Part shown: one piece after another, positions 12,075 through 24,305 of the stretch
Numbering within the stretch: position 1 is the stretch's first letter
Layout of the letters: each line of letters starts with the position of its first letter
NCBI GenBank assembly: GCA_945643635.1
Contig: CALZFC010000109.1
Coordinates: 242,001-306,000, forward strand
DNA length: 64,000 bases
Source: Allodiplogaster sudhausi
Lineage: Eukaryota; Nematoda; Chromadorea; Rhabditida; Diplogasteridae
Direction of reading: 5' to 3'
Translations under genes and position numbers: made by a program
Notes under the pieces: generated by a model
Told to the model about the DNA's origin: nothing
Database searches by the model: none
The model's input: only the letters and a program-made list of their open reading frames with translations

Positions 12075-14697
12075 ATGGACGATTCCTCGTGCGCGGCGAC
12101 CTCTCCTCGCCTCGTCAAGTTCTCGGTGGAACTCGCTCGTCTTCTCTTTGGCGTCCTCTCGACCTCAGTCTCTGCCGTGCTGCTCGCGCTCTTTCTCACT
12201 CGCCGTTCGCAGCCGCCGTACAACAACTTCTTCTTCAAGCTCTACATCGCCGGCACCATCTTGGTGTGTGCGGGCGTTTAAAGACTTGAAGGAGGAAGAT
12301 CACCGAGAAATAATAAATGCATTTTTAGGTTGCCGTATCTGTCGAAGAAATTTGCACTCTCTCATTCCCACGTGCAATCGCGCAGGCCGCATGAAAATAG
12401 TACACCCATTTTTAAGTGCAAAGGGCCGCGGCAATTTGAACTGTTTGAAATGTAATTTTTGGGATCGCCCTCTTTTAAAGGACGGGCAGGAATCTCAACC
12501 GTAATCTATTTGAATCTACCTGACCATTGTAGTCGAATCTCTCCAAATCGCAAAAAGCTGCTAATTTAAGCGCGAGTTTTGTTCCGTTTAAGAGTACGCC
12601 ACTCTTTCTGCTCAACGTGATTCCGATTACGTTGCTGAACAACAGTTGGGGATGCTCGTGGCTGCTTCCTCTAATGGAATCGGCCGGTCCCTCTCACTGG
12701 TTCACGCCTCTGGTCATGTCTGCCTACTGGCGGAATCAGCTTCACTTCACAATTTCGCTCATCTGCGCCCTAAATCGATGCTCCATCGTTTTCTGGCCGA
12801 CGCGTATGCCGCAGGTCTTAATGTAAACTATATTGATAAACTGTTTTTATGTGCATTAAGATATTTTTAAAATCTCCCTTTTATTTTTCTGCATAATGTA
12901 GTGGTTTTTATAATGTAAATCAAAAAGTTTTTTAAATTCATATATAACGAGGAAAAGCACGTTTGGATGTATGTATGTATGTATATGTTTATGAAATCAA
13001 AGAGAGCCAACATTCAATTCAATTCGTAAGTAGACTGATGTGAGAAAATGGAGATGACAGTGATCCGTGACTTTTTTCTTCTTCTTCTTCTAGTTTTGGA
13101 GCAAGAACGGCTGGAAGTTCTACGTGCTCATCGCAATCTTGCCTCCGATTGTCCATTGGGGTGCGCTGCCTGCGCGAGGCTATGTAGCCTCAATCAATGG
13201 TTTCTTTGGGCTTTTTCTCGAACGATCCTTCAGTTTTCAGGTTCGCACTCCCTCTATCTCTCTCAATGGCTGTCTATATCTCTATGGCTTTGTCCTGTGG
13301 CAGTTAACTTATGTCTACTGGAGAGAGAAAAGAAAATAATATTAAATCAAATCTTTAGAAATATTACTCAATCATAAAAATGGTGACGATGACGTCGGGA
13401 CTCTTCGGCTTTCTCGCCTTTGCCCTTACCGCCGCAACAATCGTGCGGCTACAGGCGAACCGAGCAAAAGTGTGAAAAAAACATATTTGTTTTTGTTTTA
13501 CAATTTGTAAGGTAAGACTTGGTGGTGTACACAATGTATGTTGTCTCAGACTAATGTCATCCGGATGGCAGTAGTGTTCTCTGCTATTTGTGTATCTAAT
13601 AGATACGCTAATAGCGGACTTCTGCACTATTATTCATGTCATCATTATCACGGAGATAAGCACACTTTGGAATGGTCCGGCCGAGCGGAATTTGGCGATC
13701 GTCGGCGCTCTTCAAGCGATCACTGCAGCGGTGTCGGCGCTGCTTTGGGTTAGGCTAAATGCAACAGTTCCAATTTATGTTTCCTTCCTTTTCGCAGTAA
13801 ATATGCAGAGAAAATGCAGTGTATACATACGTATATATGCATATAGCATCTTCATAGAATATTTAAACATGCACTACATATGTATGTAGTATGTACAGTG
13901 CAACCTGGGTGATTTCTCGCTCTGTAATGTATCCAATAATCCGATTCTTGTAATTTGCACATGAGAGCTCCTTGAAGGCTTTCATCTTCGTGACTGCGGT
14001 CGTCATGAATGACATGAGCTATCCGTACGTCTTTTTTGTCGCAGAGGTCTGCGTCGACATCCACTCCTTTTGCGAGCCGTGGTCCTTTCTGCTCGTCTCG
14101 AGAACAAAATCGAAGCGATGCACGGTTCGATTGTCTCTCGCTCTTCTTTCTTTCTCGCCTCAATCAGCAGTGCAGCTTTTGCAATGTCGCATCACCGAGA
14201 TAAATTATGTCAATATGTCAGATTTCGAATTGCCGCAGCGCTCCGCTCTCTCTCTCTCACATTCGTGCGTGTGCTATTTTTACGAAGCACGGCATTCATT
14301 GTGTGACTTGCGAAATAACATGCGAGAATGAGAGAGTGCCTACTCCGAGGGCAGACAAGTCTAACTTGCATTAATTATTTTTTCAGCTATTTTCACATCT
14401 CAATTGAGGACAGACAAATAGTAAACCAAAAAATTACTTTCACCAAACTGCTCTTTAAAGAAATAGACGAATTTTGAATTTGTGTAGTTGTCCTCATTTC
14501 TTCCCGTTTTAGGATGCATCTGACAATAAGATACCGCTGACTTGTTTCTAGGCAAAAAATTTAAGTTAAATTTTAAGTTAAATGGATCTTTGGTTCGTTC
14601 TAGGCTACAATTACTTGGCCGACGTCACTGGCAGCCGAGTACGCCGTCCGCTTGGAACGATTGTCAAAAAATGTCTCACAAATTATCGCCAAAGTGA
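12075..14697 (+). CDS. R3: inverted copy of the Srg-like receptor, frameshift near the C terminus
   Basis: The only plus-strand copy. Exons: 12075-12263, 12593-12814, 13094-13240, 13359-13469, 13656-13748, 13978-14124, 14604-14697. All junctions match the minus-strand copies except exon 6, which is 147 nt instead of 146: a 1-nt insertion turns the conserved TIRSDA-type end of TM7 into RTKSKRCT. In the shifted frame exon 7 stays open past the usual stop and ends at about 14726, so the protein would carry an unrelated tail. Its exon 1 begins MDDSSC and contains SQPPYNNFFFKLY, as R7 does, so R3 and R7 are sister copies although about 20 kb apart and opposed. Intron 1 contains a TTAA-type MITE (about 12283-12480). 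It may be functional with a new tail or recently broken. Confidence 0.55.
12283..12481. mobile_element. TTAA-type MITE in intron 1 of R3
   Basis: Left end GAAGGAGGAAGATCACCGAG, right end GATCGCCCTCTTTTAAAG, about 200 bp. Same family as 42002-42182. Confidence 0.6.
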
Positions 14698-15307
14698 CAA
14701 GGAGTACCAAAAAAATACTCGATTGAAACATTGTTTTGTTCAGATATAAGCATATGCACACTGTTGCAGAACTTATTAACAAAGTGATCACGTCAAGCAG
14801 TGCCATTCGACGAAGTTATTTACTATTAACGATGGCTCAGCAACATACACACATGCCAGATTTCACGAAAGCATTCAGACTAGAAAAAAACAAACAAGTT
14901 AAGTCAAAACATAATAAATATATCTGTAACTATAAATGTAGAAGTTAAGGCAAAGAATCCATCGGAATAAAATTTCTAGAATTGGTGAACAGAGTCCTAA
15001 AATCATATCTAAAATGAACCCTGAAAATGTTTCATGCCATTTTCTAAATTATCAACAAAATAGAAAAAATTCTCTGTGTATGATGGCAGTGATCAATTTT
15101 TGAGGAATTTCTGACTGTAAAAATACGCCGAGCTACAGTGGCAATCTGATAAAGCCATACATATTTTCAGACTCGCTCGACAGAGATACAGAAATTATAG
15201 TCAGTATGAGCTATTTAGTGTCTTCCATTTCAAGCGGTGTATTTTACTTTCCATATGCACATATGAATCAGATATAGTTCCGCAGGTTAATGAGTACTAG
15301 AAATAGT

Positions 15308-18300
15308 TCACTTTGGCGATACTCTCGGTGGAAATATTCTTTGGCATTCTCTTGAAGTGGATGTAGTATTCGGTTGCCATTGACGACGACCAAGTACGAA
15401 TTGTCTAGAATGGACCAAAATAAATTTTGTTATTCAAAAACAATTAAAATGTGGAAAAAACAGCACATCGGGAAATGCAGCGGTGTAATCGGTGCCTTTC
15501 TAAATAGATATTAACGTTAAATGATCAGATTAATCATTTCACTAAACTATCTTGATTATTTGAGTTAAAGTAAAAGCGGGGACAGCCGAACCGTGCATCA
15601 TTCCGAATTGTAGTCGAGAAGACCAGCAGGGACCACGGCGCGCAAAAGGCGTGGATGTCGAGACAGACCTCCACGCCAAGGTAGGTGAACGCATAGTTCG
15701 TGTCACGAGTGACGTACACAGAAACGTAGATGAAGGCCTTAAATACGGCCCAAAACGATCTCTCACACTCTCCTTGAATTCTTGCAGTCATTAGTTTGAA
15801 TTGAGAAAGGCGCTGTTAGACTATTTGAGAAAAATAATTTCATATAGAATTCGGTACCCAAAGTAGTGCTGAAACCGCTGCAAAGAGCGCTTGAACGGCA
15901 CCAACGATCATTAAGTTCCGCTCGACCGAACTACCCCAACGTGTGCTGCTCTGAACACGATTAAGGTGACAATGTACAGTAAAAAATATATTAACTTTTG
16001 GTTTTTCACGCACATTTTCCTTCAAAGTGTTTGAAAGTGATTGAAATTTTCAGGGTGGGTTCGTGACACTGTCAGATTTTCAGTGGCCGAATATTCCATT
16101 CATTGTTCTACTACAGAGCGAGAACAATCTCAATAATTTAAACACCCGAGGCACACTTGCCCGATCAAGAAAAATAGACTCTTGTCCACTGTTATGAGCA
16201 GCATAACTTTCCCCACCCAAAAGAAAAAAAACTACTTCTGCTCTATTCGCTTGTAGCCGAACGATTGTTAGTACGGTTAGGGCAAACGCGAGAAAGCCGA
16301 AGACTCCCGACGTCACCGTCACCACGGATTCGAGTGTTAAATAGTTCTAAAGTTTATAGAGATAAATTGTTTTGTAGCTGCTAAATTAGTAAATTGCCAA
16401 AAGGACCAAACGTTAGAGAGAAAGAGAGAGACCTCTAAATTGCTGATCTACCTGAGGCTCTTTCTTTCTCATCTGCCTCTTGTTAAAATCTCACTTTTCG
16501 CCAAAGTCATGAACCTTTTTTACCTCGTTTGAGTCCTTCACCTAGGGTCTCATCTTTCTCAGTAGCAAGAGTCACAAACCTGAAAGCTGAACGATAATTC
16601 GAGAATAATCACATAGAAGCCGTTGATCGTGGCAACATAAGCTGGCGCAGGCAGTGCCATCCAATAGACAATCGGTGGCAAAATTGCGAGGAGTACGTAG
16701 AATTTCCTGCCGTTCTCACTCCAAAACTAGAAGAGGATGAATTGATTTGGATAAAAACATTTTTTAACCTAGATTTATTAATTTAAAAATAATTTCGCTT
16801 TAAAAATCAGTACTTTGATGAAGAAAGTGAAATGGGAGGTTTACAAATAATAATAAAAAGTTTTATGCACACAAAAACCAATTAAACGAAGGCGATTACC
16901 AAAAAAATATATTAGATTTCAAATTGCCGAGGTATTTCGCACTCTTTTTTCGTTTTTGTGCGATCTGCGAAATACCACACGATAATCTTACAATTGGTGC
17001 CTACTATTTCTAGTCTCACAGCCAAATCGGCAATTCGAACCAGGATTATTTATTTTTCGTGATCCCCTTTCATCTAGCTTCCCTAAAGACCTGCGGCATA
17101 CGCGTCGGCCAAAAAACGATGGAGCATCGATTAAGAGCGCAGATGAACGAAATTGTAAAGTGAAGGTGATTCCTCCAAAAGGACGACATAAGCAGGGGCA
17201 TGAACCAATGCGACGGCCCGCCGCTTTTCATTAGTGGAAGCAGCCACGAGCATCCCCAGCTGCTGTTCAGCAGCACCAACGGCAGCACGTTCAGGAAAAA
17301 GAGTGGCGTTCCCTTAACGAAGCCATAAATTCAATCTTGAATTCGCGTCTTTATGCACATCCAAAAGCTAGAAACCTGACTACACACAGAGAAGGATGTT
17401 ACGTGGAGCGTAACATTTGACAATAATGTTATTGAAATGCACCGGAACATCTCATGTAGCTCTGGACGTTACATTTAATGCGCAGCCCGAAATGTTACGC
17501 GCGGTGTAAAATGCAGGGTTTAACAAAAATGTTACGTTTGTCCGTTGCGGCCGCTCCGGATCTTTAGCCACGCTCCCTTTCTTTATGTCCGCTCACTGAT
17601 AAAATGCAAACATGGGTTTTTAGGCATATTTATTATACTTTTAAGCATATTTATGATATAAAACCCTTTATTACACTAAACAAAATATGCTTAAGAACGT
17701 GAGAGCAGCAGAAGCCACCCGCAAGGGCATATAACATGTTCCCGAGCCCAGCCGCTCTCTACAGCTGGGGATGCTCCGAACGACACTAACGACCTTAAAT
17801 AGTTATAAAACAACGTTTAATTTAAAAAATAAAAAGCGAAGAAACTAAAGATAACACCGAAAAAATAATGCGTCGGAAAAGGCATTTTCCCACTGCGACG
17901 CATATTTAGTGTGCAGTAGTGAATATTTGGAAATGACACTCGCGATACACCGGTCGCAGTCGAGTCGCAGCCTTTCCGGCCAAACGTAACATTTTTGTGC
18001 ATGTCCAAATGTAGCGCTCCACGTATCATCCAGGTATTTACAAAAAATGTTATGTTTTTTTTCTTAAGAGGAGGCGACGCTCACCAGGGCGAAAACATCG
18101 CATGTTTTTCTCAGCGTAACATCTCCACGGAACATTTTTCCATAACATTTTTTGTGCATAGCATTTTTTTGTGTGTGTAATATTGTCAGGAAAATTGATA
18201 TAGATTACAGTTGCGTTTCGACCGTAATCAATTTCAATTTTCCTTTTTATTATAATGCAACACTTCAATGCACTATGTTGCAATTTAGCATCATGCGTAA

Positions 18301-18559
18301 TTTTTCTTACTCTGTTATAGTACACTACTCTCTCAAATCCTTTAGGAGGACGATTTACACACATACACACCAATATGGTGCCGGCGATATAGAGCTTGAA
18401 GAAGAAGGTGCTGTACGGCGGCTGAGTACGCCGAGTGAGAAAGAGCGCGAGCAGCACGGCAGAGACTGAGGTCGAGAGTACGCCAAACAGAAGACGAGCG
18501 AGTTCCACCGAGAATTTGACGAGGCGAGGAGAGGTCGCCGCGCACGGCGAATCGTTCAT
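15308..18559 (-). CDS. R4: Srg-superfamily-like seven-transmembrane chemoreceptor, intact
   Basis: Exons on the minus strand: 18559-18371, 17312-17091, 16726-16580, 16346-16236, 15950-15858, 15737-15592, 15404-15308. They join to 334 residues with no stop. Landmarks are MNDSPCAATSPRL at the N terminus, ALNRCSIVFWP after TM3, VERNLMIVGAVQ at TM6, LDIHAFCAPWSLLVFST in TM7 and a short basic tail ending RVSPK. Intron 1 is over 1 kb because of an insertion of about 790 bp (17391-18180); intron 2 holds a decayed TTAA-type MITE (about 16900-17075). A pyrimidine-rich TTTTCAG lies 20-26 nt upstream of the ATG and is a candidate trans-splice or 5' UTR acceptor. Closest copy by eye is R2. It ends 610 bp from the end of R3, tail to tail. 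Confidence 0.65.
16900..17075. mobile_element. Decayed TTAA-type MITE in intron 2 of R4
   Basis: GGCGATTACCAAAAAAATAT on one side and TTTTTCGTGATCCCCTTT on the other, with a partly kept central palindrome around GTGCGATCTGCGAAATA. It sits at the same intron position as the copy in R9. Confidence 0.5.
17391..18180. mobile_element. Insertion of about 790 bp in intron 1 of R4
   Basis: Ends are roughly complementary (CTACACACAGAGAAGGATGT against TTTTTTTGTGTGTGTAAT), and both flanking zones are rich in short GTAACATTT and AATGTTA motifs. The other receptors have intron 1 of about 90-500 bp without it. No open frame is recognised. Confidence 0.45.
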
Positions 18560-18659
18560 TTTGTCGCGCTGACTTAAACTGAAAAAGATGATGCAATATT
18601 AAATGTGTTGTTAGGGTCGCTCGATAAAGGGTCCATTGTATAGTCCTATCGCGAGAGGT

Positions 18660-18735
18660 TGGCTTCACCACTTCTGCCTCATTTGATAGAGTCATGGACT
18701 TTGTGGAGTAAGAGCCGGCGTGCTCGAATCTGCTT
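18660..18735 (+). repeat. Possible degenerate tRNA-like or SINE sequence
   Basis: TTTGATAGAGTCATGGACTT followed about 25 nt later by GTGCTCGAATCTG loosely recalls a tRNA A box and B box. It lies about 100 bp upstream of R4. Weak, offered only because the spacing fits. Confidence 0.2.
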
Positions 18736-19308
18736 GGAAGCAATGCGATCGAACACATACCCACGGATATGTCCACAATCAGTCGGGCTAACAGTATTTC
18801 TGCGTGTGCGAGATACGAGAAAGCGCTCTAGCAAGCAGAAAGAAACTTGTCTCGATGCTAACAATTTCCTGGAACATAATGTTCCTAAAGGATATGTATT
18901 CTCTAAGAGCGGCATGGATTCGAGTAGGATTTTTAAACGACGAAAATACTAATAATAAAAATATAAATGGAGACAAAAAATGAAGTAAAATCAAAAGATT
19001 AACAAGAGAAAGAGCTCGATTGAGACATCCATTCACAAGTGACGATACATTGTAAGATATTACACATTAACAATGGGGAAATAACAATCTCATGATGAAC
19101 TTTTTAGAAAGTTTCAGACTAGAAATAATAAACAAGTTGATAATTCCAGACGTATCAGATGTACACGTTTTCCTGGTTTTTCCAGACAAACCATTCTTCA
19201 TTGTTTTCACATTGAATAAATGTGAAATCGCGTGTGAATGGGTGAATTCTTCGAAACAGGGTATTTTTCGACAATACGTACATATGTACTATTTTGTATT
19301 CTGATTAC

Positions 19309-19351
<43 letters not shown>

Positions 19352-19355
<4 letters not shown>

Positions 19356-19770
19356 GTATTTTCTCCATTAGTACCCCCGGGGGTTCTATTTTTCAATACC
19401 CTTGCGAGAGGGGGGCACTATTAGAGGGAGGGGTTCTATTAGAGGGAGGGGTTCTATTTTTCAATATGAGACACAAAAAGTAGGAATCATAGCTCGAATT
19501 GTATGGAATCATCACTGTAATATCCAATTTGCCACATATCTTTAATGGATTTGCCATCATTACATTGGGGAGAGCATCCTATGCCTCCAAGATCCATTCG
19601 AGGTGCCTCTCGAGCTGACAATTAGACTGTAAGGGGGGGGGGTACTATTGGAGGGGGGGTTCTACTAGAGGGAGGGGTTCTATTTTTCAATGGCATTTTC
19701 AGAGGGGGGTACTATTAGAGGGGGGGGTTCTAATAAAGGGGGGGGGGGTACTAATAGAGAAAATACGGTA
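19352..19770. mobile_element. 419-bp element with TACCGTATTTTCTC termini
   Basis: TACCGTATTTTCTCCATTAG at the left is answered by CTAATAGAGAAAATACGGTA at the right. Between them are repeated GGGGTTCTATTTTTCAAT and GGGGGTACTATTAGAGG units. It is inserted within or next to a (TA)n run (19310-19352 and 19770-19790). Confidence 0.75.
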
Positions 19771-20471
19771 TATGTGTATATATATATATCTCCCTATCTT
19801 CTCTATATGTGATCCGTTATTTTTTTTCAGTTGTCCCTTCTAATTCTTTCTCTCTTACACCTCTCAAACGCTATCTCTCTCTCCGTCTCGTGCTCTTTCT
19901 CTATTTTCGATTTTTCTCAGACTTTTTCTCTAGGTGAAGGTGGGTGTTGAATATACGAAGCCACAGCTGCAATTGTCAGATGAATATTTCTCCACAAGCA
20001 CATCCAAACTACATCTGTAACTACATACATATACATGTAGAAGTTGAGGAAATGAATCCTAAAGAATCACTCTTACATATCGCCAAAAATAAGTCTACAA
20101 TAGAGTGTCTCTTACAATTAGAGTGAAAATACAATTTCAGAATGGAGTTCTCGAATCAAATCAACTTGAAAACATTTCATTTCAGTTTCAAACTTCTCAA
20201 CAATAAGCAAAAAAAATTTCACTGAATATCACCTCATGGGAAATGATCTTTTTTGTGGCACAGAAAGTACGCAGGAGAGCTACAGAGGTAATCTGATAAA
20301 TTAATTTTTCATGTTTCACCTAGGCAAAGAATACAACTTTCAAAAATAATCGAAAGAATTGGCTTTCCTTTCATTTAGTTCTAACTTTCAACAGTAACCA
20401 TTTGCTTCCTTCATACATATACATATCGACGATGGTTCTGCAGTAGACAGAGAAATAGAAATAGATATATT

Positions 20472-23362
20472 TCACTTTGGCGAAACGTTCGGTAGCACTC
20501 CTCGGTAATCATTGGAAGGAGACGCCGTATTCGGTTGCCCGTGACTTCGGCCCGCCAGTAGAAGTTGTCTAGAACGAAGCAAATCTATTATACATATAAT
20601 GCTTTTCTTCCTTTTTTCATAGTAACAAAACAACTGAATATATTAATTTTTTTGGAAAATGAATCCAAAATTTTTTGAAATGAGGAATAATTGCCTGCCT
20701 AGTCTTTTGAAGAGTGTCTTGAAAATATTTTTTTATGAATTATTTGTCGATCTTCAATTATGGATGTGAATAACAGCGAGGCATTTTATGGCAGGACGAT
20801 CACCAAAACATAATTAAAGCATTTTCAAATTTTCGATTCTCGCGTGCTATTTTTGTTTTACAGGGCGCATATGTACATATATACTCCTTATTAAAACATA
20901 TATACGCGGGTATGGAACTGCCGCGATCGTCCTATTTTTACGCGTTTTTTTCACACAGTTCGATGATCATAATAGAACTATGAAAAAAATGTGTAGAGAA
21001 AGAAGAGCCGAGACAATCGAGAACCGTGCATCATTCCGAATTGTAGTCGAGAAGACAAGCAGGGACCACGGCGTACAAAAGGCGTGGATATCGAGGAAGA
21101 CTTCCGAGCCAAGGAAGATGTACGCATAGTTCGTATCACGAGTGATGAAGCGAGACCAGTAGATCAAGGCCTTCAAGGCGCCCAAAATTATTTCTCACTC
21201 TTCTTGAATAGAAAGTGGATATATATTTATTTATAGTATATTTATGTAGAAAAAGAGGTAATCTATAAATTGAACTTCTTTTGGTTTAGCCATCATACCC
21301 AAAGTAGCGCAGACACCGCGGCAATAAGCACTTGAACGGCGCCGACGATCACCAAGTTTCGCTCCATCGAAGAACCACTCTGGCGTGTGCTGCTTCTCTG
21401 CGCGAAAAAAACGATCTTTCTCGATCAATAATATATTTATTTAAGCCACAACCCTCATCTGAGCAGAGGTGCTAACGGGTCCAAAAAAGTTGGGCCGGCC
21501 CGGCCGGTCGGGCCCAAGGACTCGGCTAGCCCGGCCCGATCCATGGCCCTAGAATTTTGGGCCCGGCCCGTCCCGTGGGCCCGTTTGCGCCCGATTTTCA
21601 AAAAAAAATTCTGGGAAACACGTTACAAAGTATTATGAAATTCAGAATTTTTCATGCTCGTGCTACGAACATTCATTTTAATGTTTTGAAGAAAGACTTT
21701 TGGGGGGAAAAATAAACAAATGAAGAAAGCTTTGCATTTAACAATGCCACCAGTCGTCCTGACTGGACGACATTGTGTGCTTATTGAGCCCAATGCACCT
21801 CTGCCCCTGACACGTCGAAAGAGAATTAATTTTCCTACTTCTGCTCGATTCGCCTGCAGCCGCACGATTGTTATGGCAGTCAGTGCACAAGCGAGAAAGC
21901 CGAAGAGTCCCGATGTCATCGTCAAGATTGCGGAGGGTTGGAAAAGGGTCTAAAATAATGGCGATAAATTATTTTGGTTTCTAACAACATATTACATTGC
22001 CAAGGATAGCATGAGTTCGGCAGAGAGAGCAAGAGAGAAGGAGAGAGAGAGAAGGAGAGAGAGAGAGAGCGAGAGAAGGAGAGAGTGAAAGAGAAAGATA
22101 AAGGGTGAGAAATAGTAAGAGAGACACCAAGTAGTTAAAGCCAGTTACCTGATCACTGAAAGATTTTTCTATCATAAACATATAGGAGCCGTTGGCAGAG
22201 ATAACATTATATCGTGCGGGCAGCAGCATCCAATAGACAAGTAGAGGCAAAATTGTGATGAGCGTGTAGAATTTACGGCTGTTCTCATTCCAAAACTAGA
22301 AGTATAAAAAAAGAGTCAGAGATCACTGCCAGCTCCATTTTCTAAACCTTCATAATTAGGTATCGTTTTGTTTGCTCTCTTTGGTAAAGCTATGCAGTAA
22401 CAAATGTTGATATCTGTTAATAGCACTGGTTTTTTCGTTGCGTATTTGATTTCAACAAATTATATGTTTTTACATAGATATAGTTTAAAAAAAACACTTT
22501 AATATAGATGAATAAATTTTGATATAGACATTAAAAAGACGCTTCAATTAGTTGATCAGAATTAAATTTTCTTTAAAAAACCAACTATTTGAAGCAGAAA
22601 GTGATATGGGAGATTTAAAATAAACACCTAAATAGATCCGTTTAAATAAAGATCTGCGGCATACGTGCTGGCCAGAAAACGATGGAGCATCGATTGAGGG
22701 CGGAGATGAGCGAAATTGTGAAGTGAAGCTGATTCCGCCAGTAGGTCGACAGCGCCACGGGCATCAACCAATGGGAAGGTACGCCGCCGCCCATTAGGGG
22801 AAGCAGCCAAGTGCATCCCCAGCTGCTGTTCAGCAGCATAACTGGCAGCACGTTCAGCAGGAAGAGTGGCGTGCCCTTAAGACAGCCTATCTCTAAGGCT
22901 CGATCTGCGCCCTAAACTAGTATCTGTTTCAGCAATTATAGAGGGCACTAATAGCAACAGCCGCTAATTAGCTCTACCCGCTATGTTTAACATGACTATA
23001 ACAATGTCGTGAAAATCGTTCCAACTTTCCATGTCAAAGTTTTATGACGAGACGAAGACCTCCTTTAAAGCAGCCAAGAACTCACTCGGTAAGAGAACTC
23101 TGTTTTGAGTTTGAGTGGCGTTAAATAAGGCCAATTGCACCGAGTGTCAGCCGACACCGCCCAAAGAACACACTAAAATGGCGCCGGCGACGTAGAGCTT
23201 GAAGAAGAAGGTGCCGTACGGCGGCTGTGTACGCCGAGTGAGAAAGAGCGCGAGCAGCACGGCAGAGACTGAGGTCGAGAGTACGCCAAAGAGAAGACGA
23301 GCGAGTTCCAACGAGAACCTGACGAGGCGAGGAGAGGTCGCCGCGCACGATGAATCGTTCAT
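20472..23362 (-). CDS. R5: Srg-like chemoreceptor, open frame but intron 2 donor lost
   Basis: Exons on the minus strand: 23362-23174, 22875-22654, 22295-22149, 21949-21839, 21397-21299, 21170-21025, 20568-20472. Joined as in the paralogues they give 336 residues without stops, including VYWMLLPARYNVISANGSYM in exon 3 and SSMERNLVIVGAVQ in exon 5, two codons longer than in R2. The donor after exon 2 (WPARMPQ) reads CAG followed by ATCTTT, where intact copies have GTCTTT. Reading into the intron hits a stop four codons later. Correct splicing would need a non-canonical AT donor, so the gene may be a young pseudogene. An hAT-like element of 340 bp (21464-21803) sits in intron 4, 35 nt past exon 4. 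Confidence 0.55.
20795..20950. mobile_element. TTAA-type MITE remnant in intron 6 of R5
   Basis: GGACGATCACCAAAACATAA on the left and CCGCGATCGTCCTATTTTTA on the right outline an internally altered copy. Confidence 0.4.
21464..21803. mobile_element. hAT-like MITE in intron 4 of R5
   Basis: CAGAGGTG at 21464 and CACCTCTG at 21796-21803 are classic short hAT-type termini. The left third is extremely GC-rich (GGGCCGGCCCGGCC). Flanking octamers CATCTGAG and CCCCTGAC agree at five of eight bases, compatible with an old 8-bp target duplication. Confidence 0.55.
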
Positions 23363-24305
23363 TGTTTTTGGCGTGATTTATGCAGGTTCTGAAAATGAGT
23401 AATGAATGTCTTCATATGAGAAAGGTCTAACTCGCAGAAAGAAAGTTATTGTGATGCTAACAATTATTTGGAACATATTGTTCCTGGACGTACATACGCG
23501 CACGTACACTCGAAGGGTTGCAGGGAACCGAGTAGGATTTTTAAACCAAAAAATAATAATAAAATATAAATGGTCACTGTAACTTGTCAGCCGAAAAGAA
23601 TGAAAAATAAATTAAATAAAGAGCTCGATTGAAACGTTCATTCAGTGAAGAAATGTAAGGTATATGTATAAAAAAAGACTTTATGATAGCAAACAGTTTC
23701 AGATTTGAAATAATAAACAAATTGTTAATTCCAGACATCTCGAATCTCTCTCGCTTTCTCTTTTTCTCTTTTCGCTCTTTCTCATTCTTCTTCTTTAGGT
23801 GAGGGTGGGTGTTGAATATCTGAAGCAATAACTGTAATTGTTAGTTGAATTTTTTTTCTTCACAACATATCCAAACTACATCTGTAATGTAGAAGTTGAG
23901 GAAATAAATAGTAAAGAATCATTCTTAAATATGGCAGACAATACGTTTACAATTGAGTGAGTCTCACAGAGCGAAACAACAATGTCTGAATAGAGTTCTT
24001 AAAATCAAAAACTACTTGAAAAGTTTCATTTCAGTTTCAAAATTCACAACAAAAAATGAGAAAATTTCACTGAATATGAATGACGTCATGAGAAATGATC
24101 TGTTTTTTTTTCGCGGCATTGAAAGTAAGCACGAGAGCTACAGAGGTAATCTGAGAAAACCATATTACAGGTTCGACATAGACAAGGAATACAACTTTCA
24201 GAAATAATAGAACGAATTGGCTTTCCTTTTATTTGGAGCTGTTTTCTCTCACTTCACACGCACATCGGCAGAAGTTAAGTATGAGATTGAAAAGTAGGTA
24301 ATAGT
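23363..24305. repeat. Paralogous spacer between R5 and R6
   Basis: Nearly collinear with the R1-R2 spacer (2471-3487) but lacks about 200 bp of its middle, including the GAGATGCTC block. No gene. Confidence 0.6.

Larger units (their letters stand above)
18560..20471. repeat. Paralogous spacer upstream of R4
   Basis: Holds the candidate tRNA-like stretch, the shared spacer blocks (e.g. TTTCAGACTAGAAATAATAA at about 19110), the 419-bp element and a (TA)n run. No gene. Confidence 0.5.
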
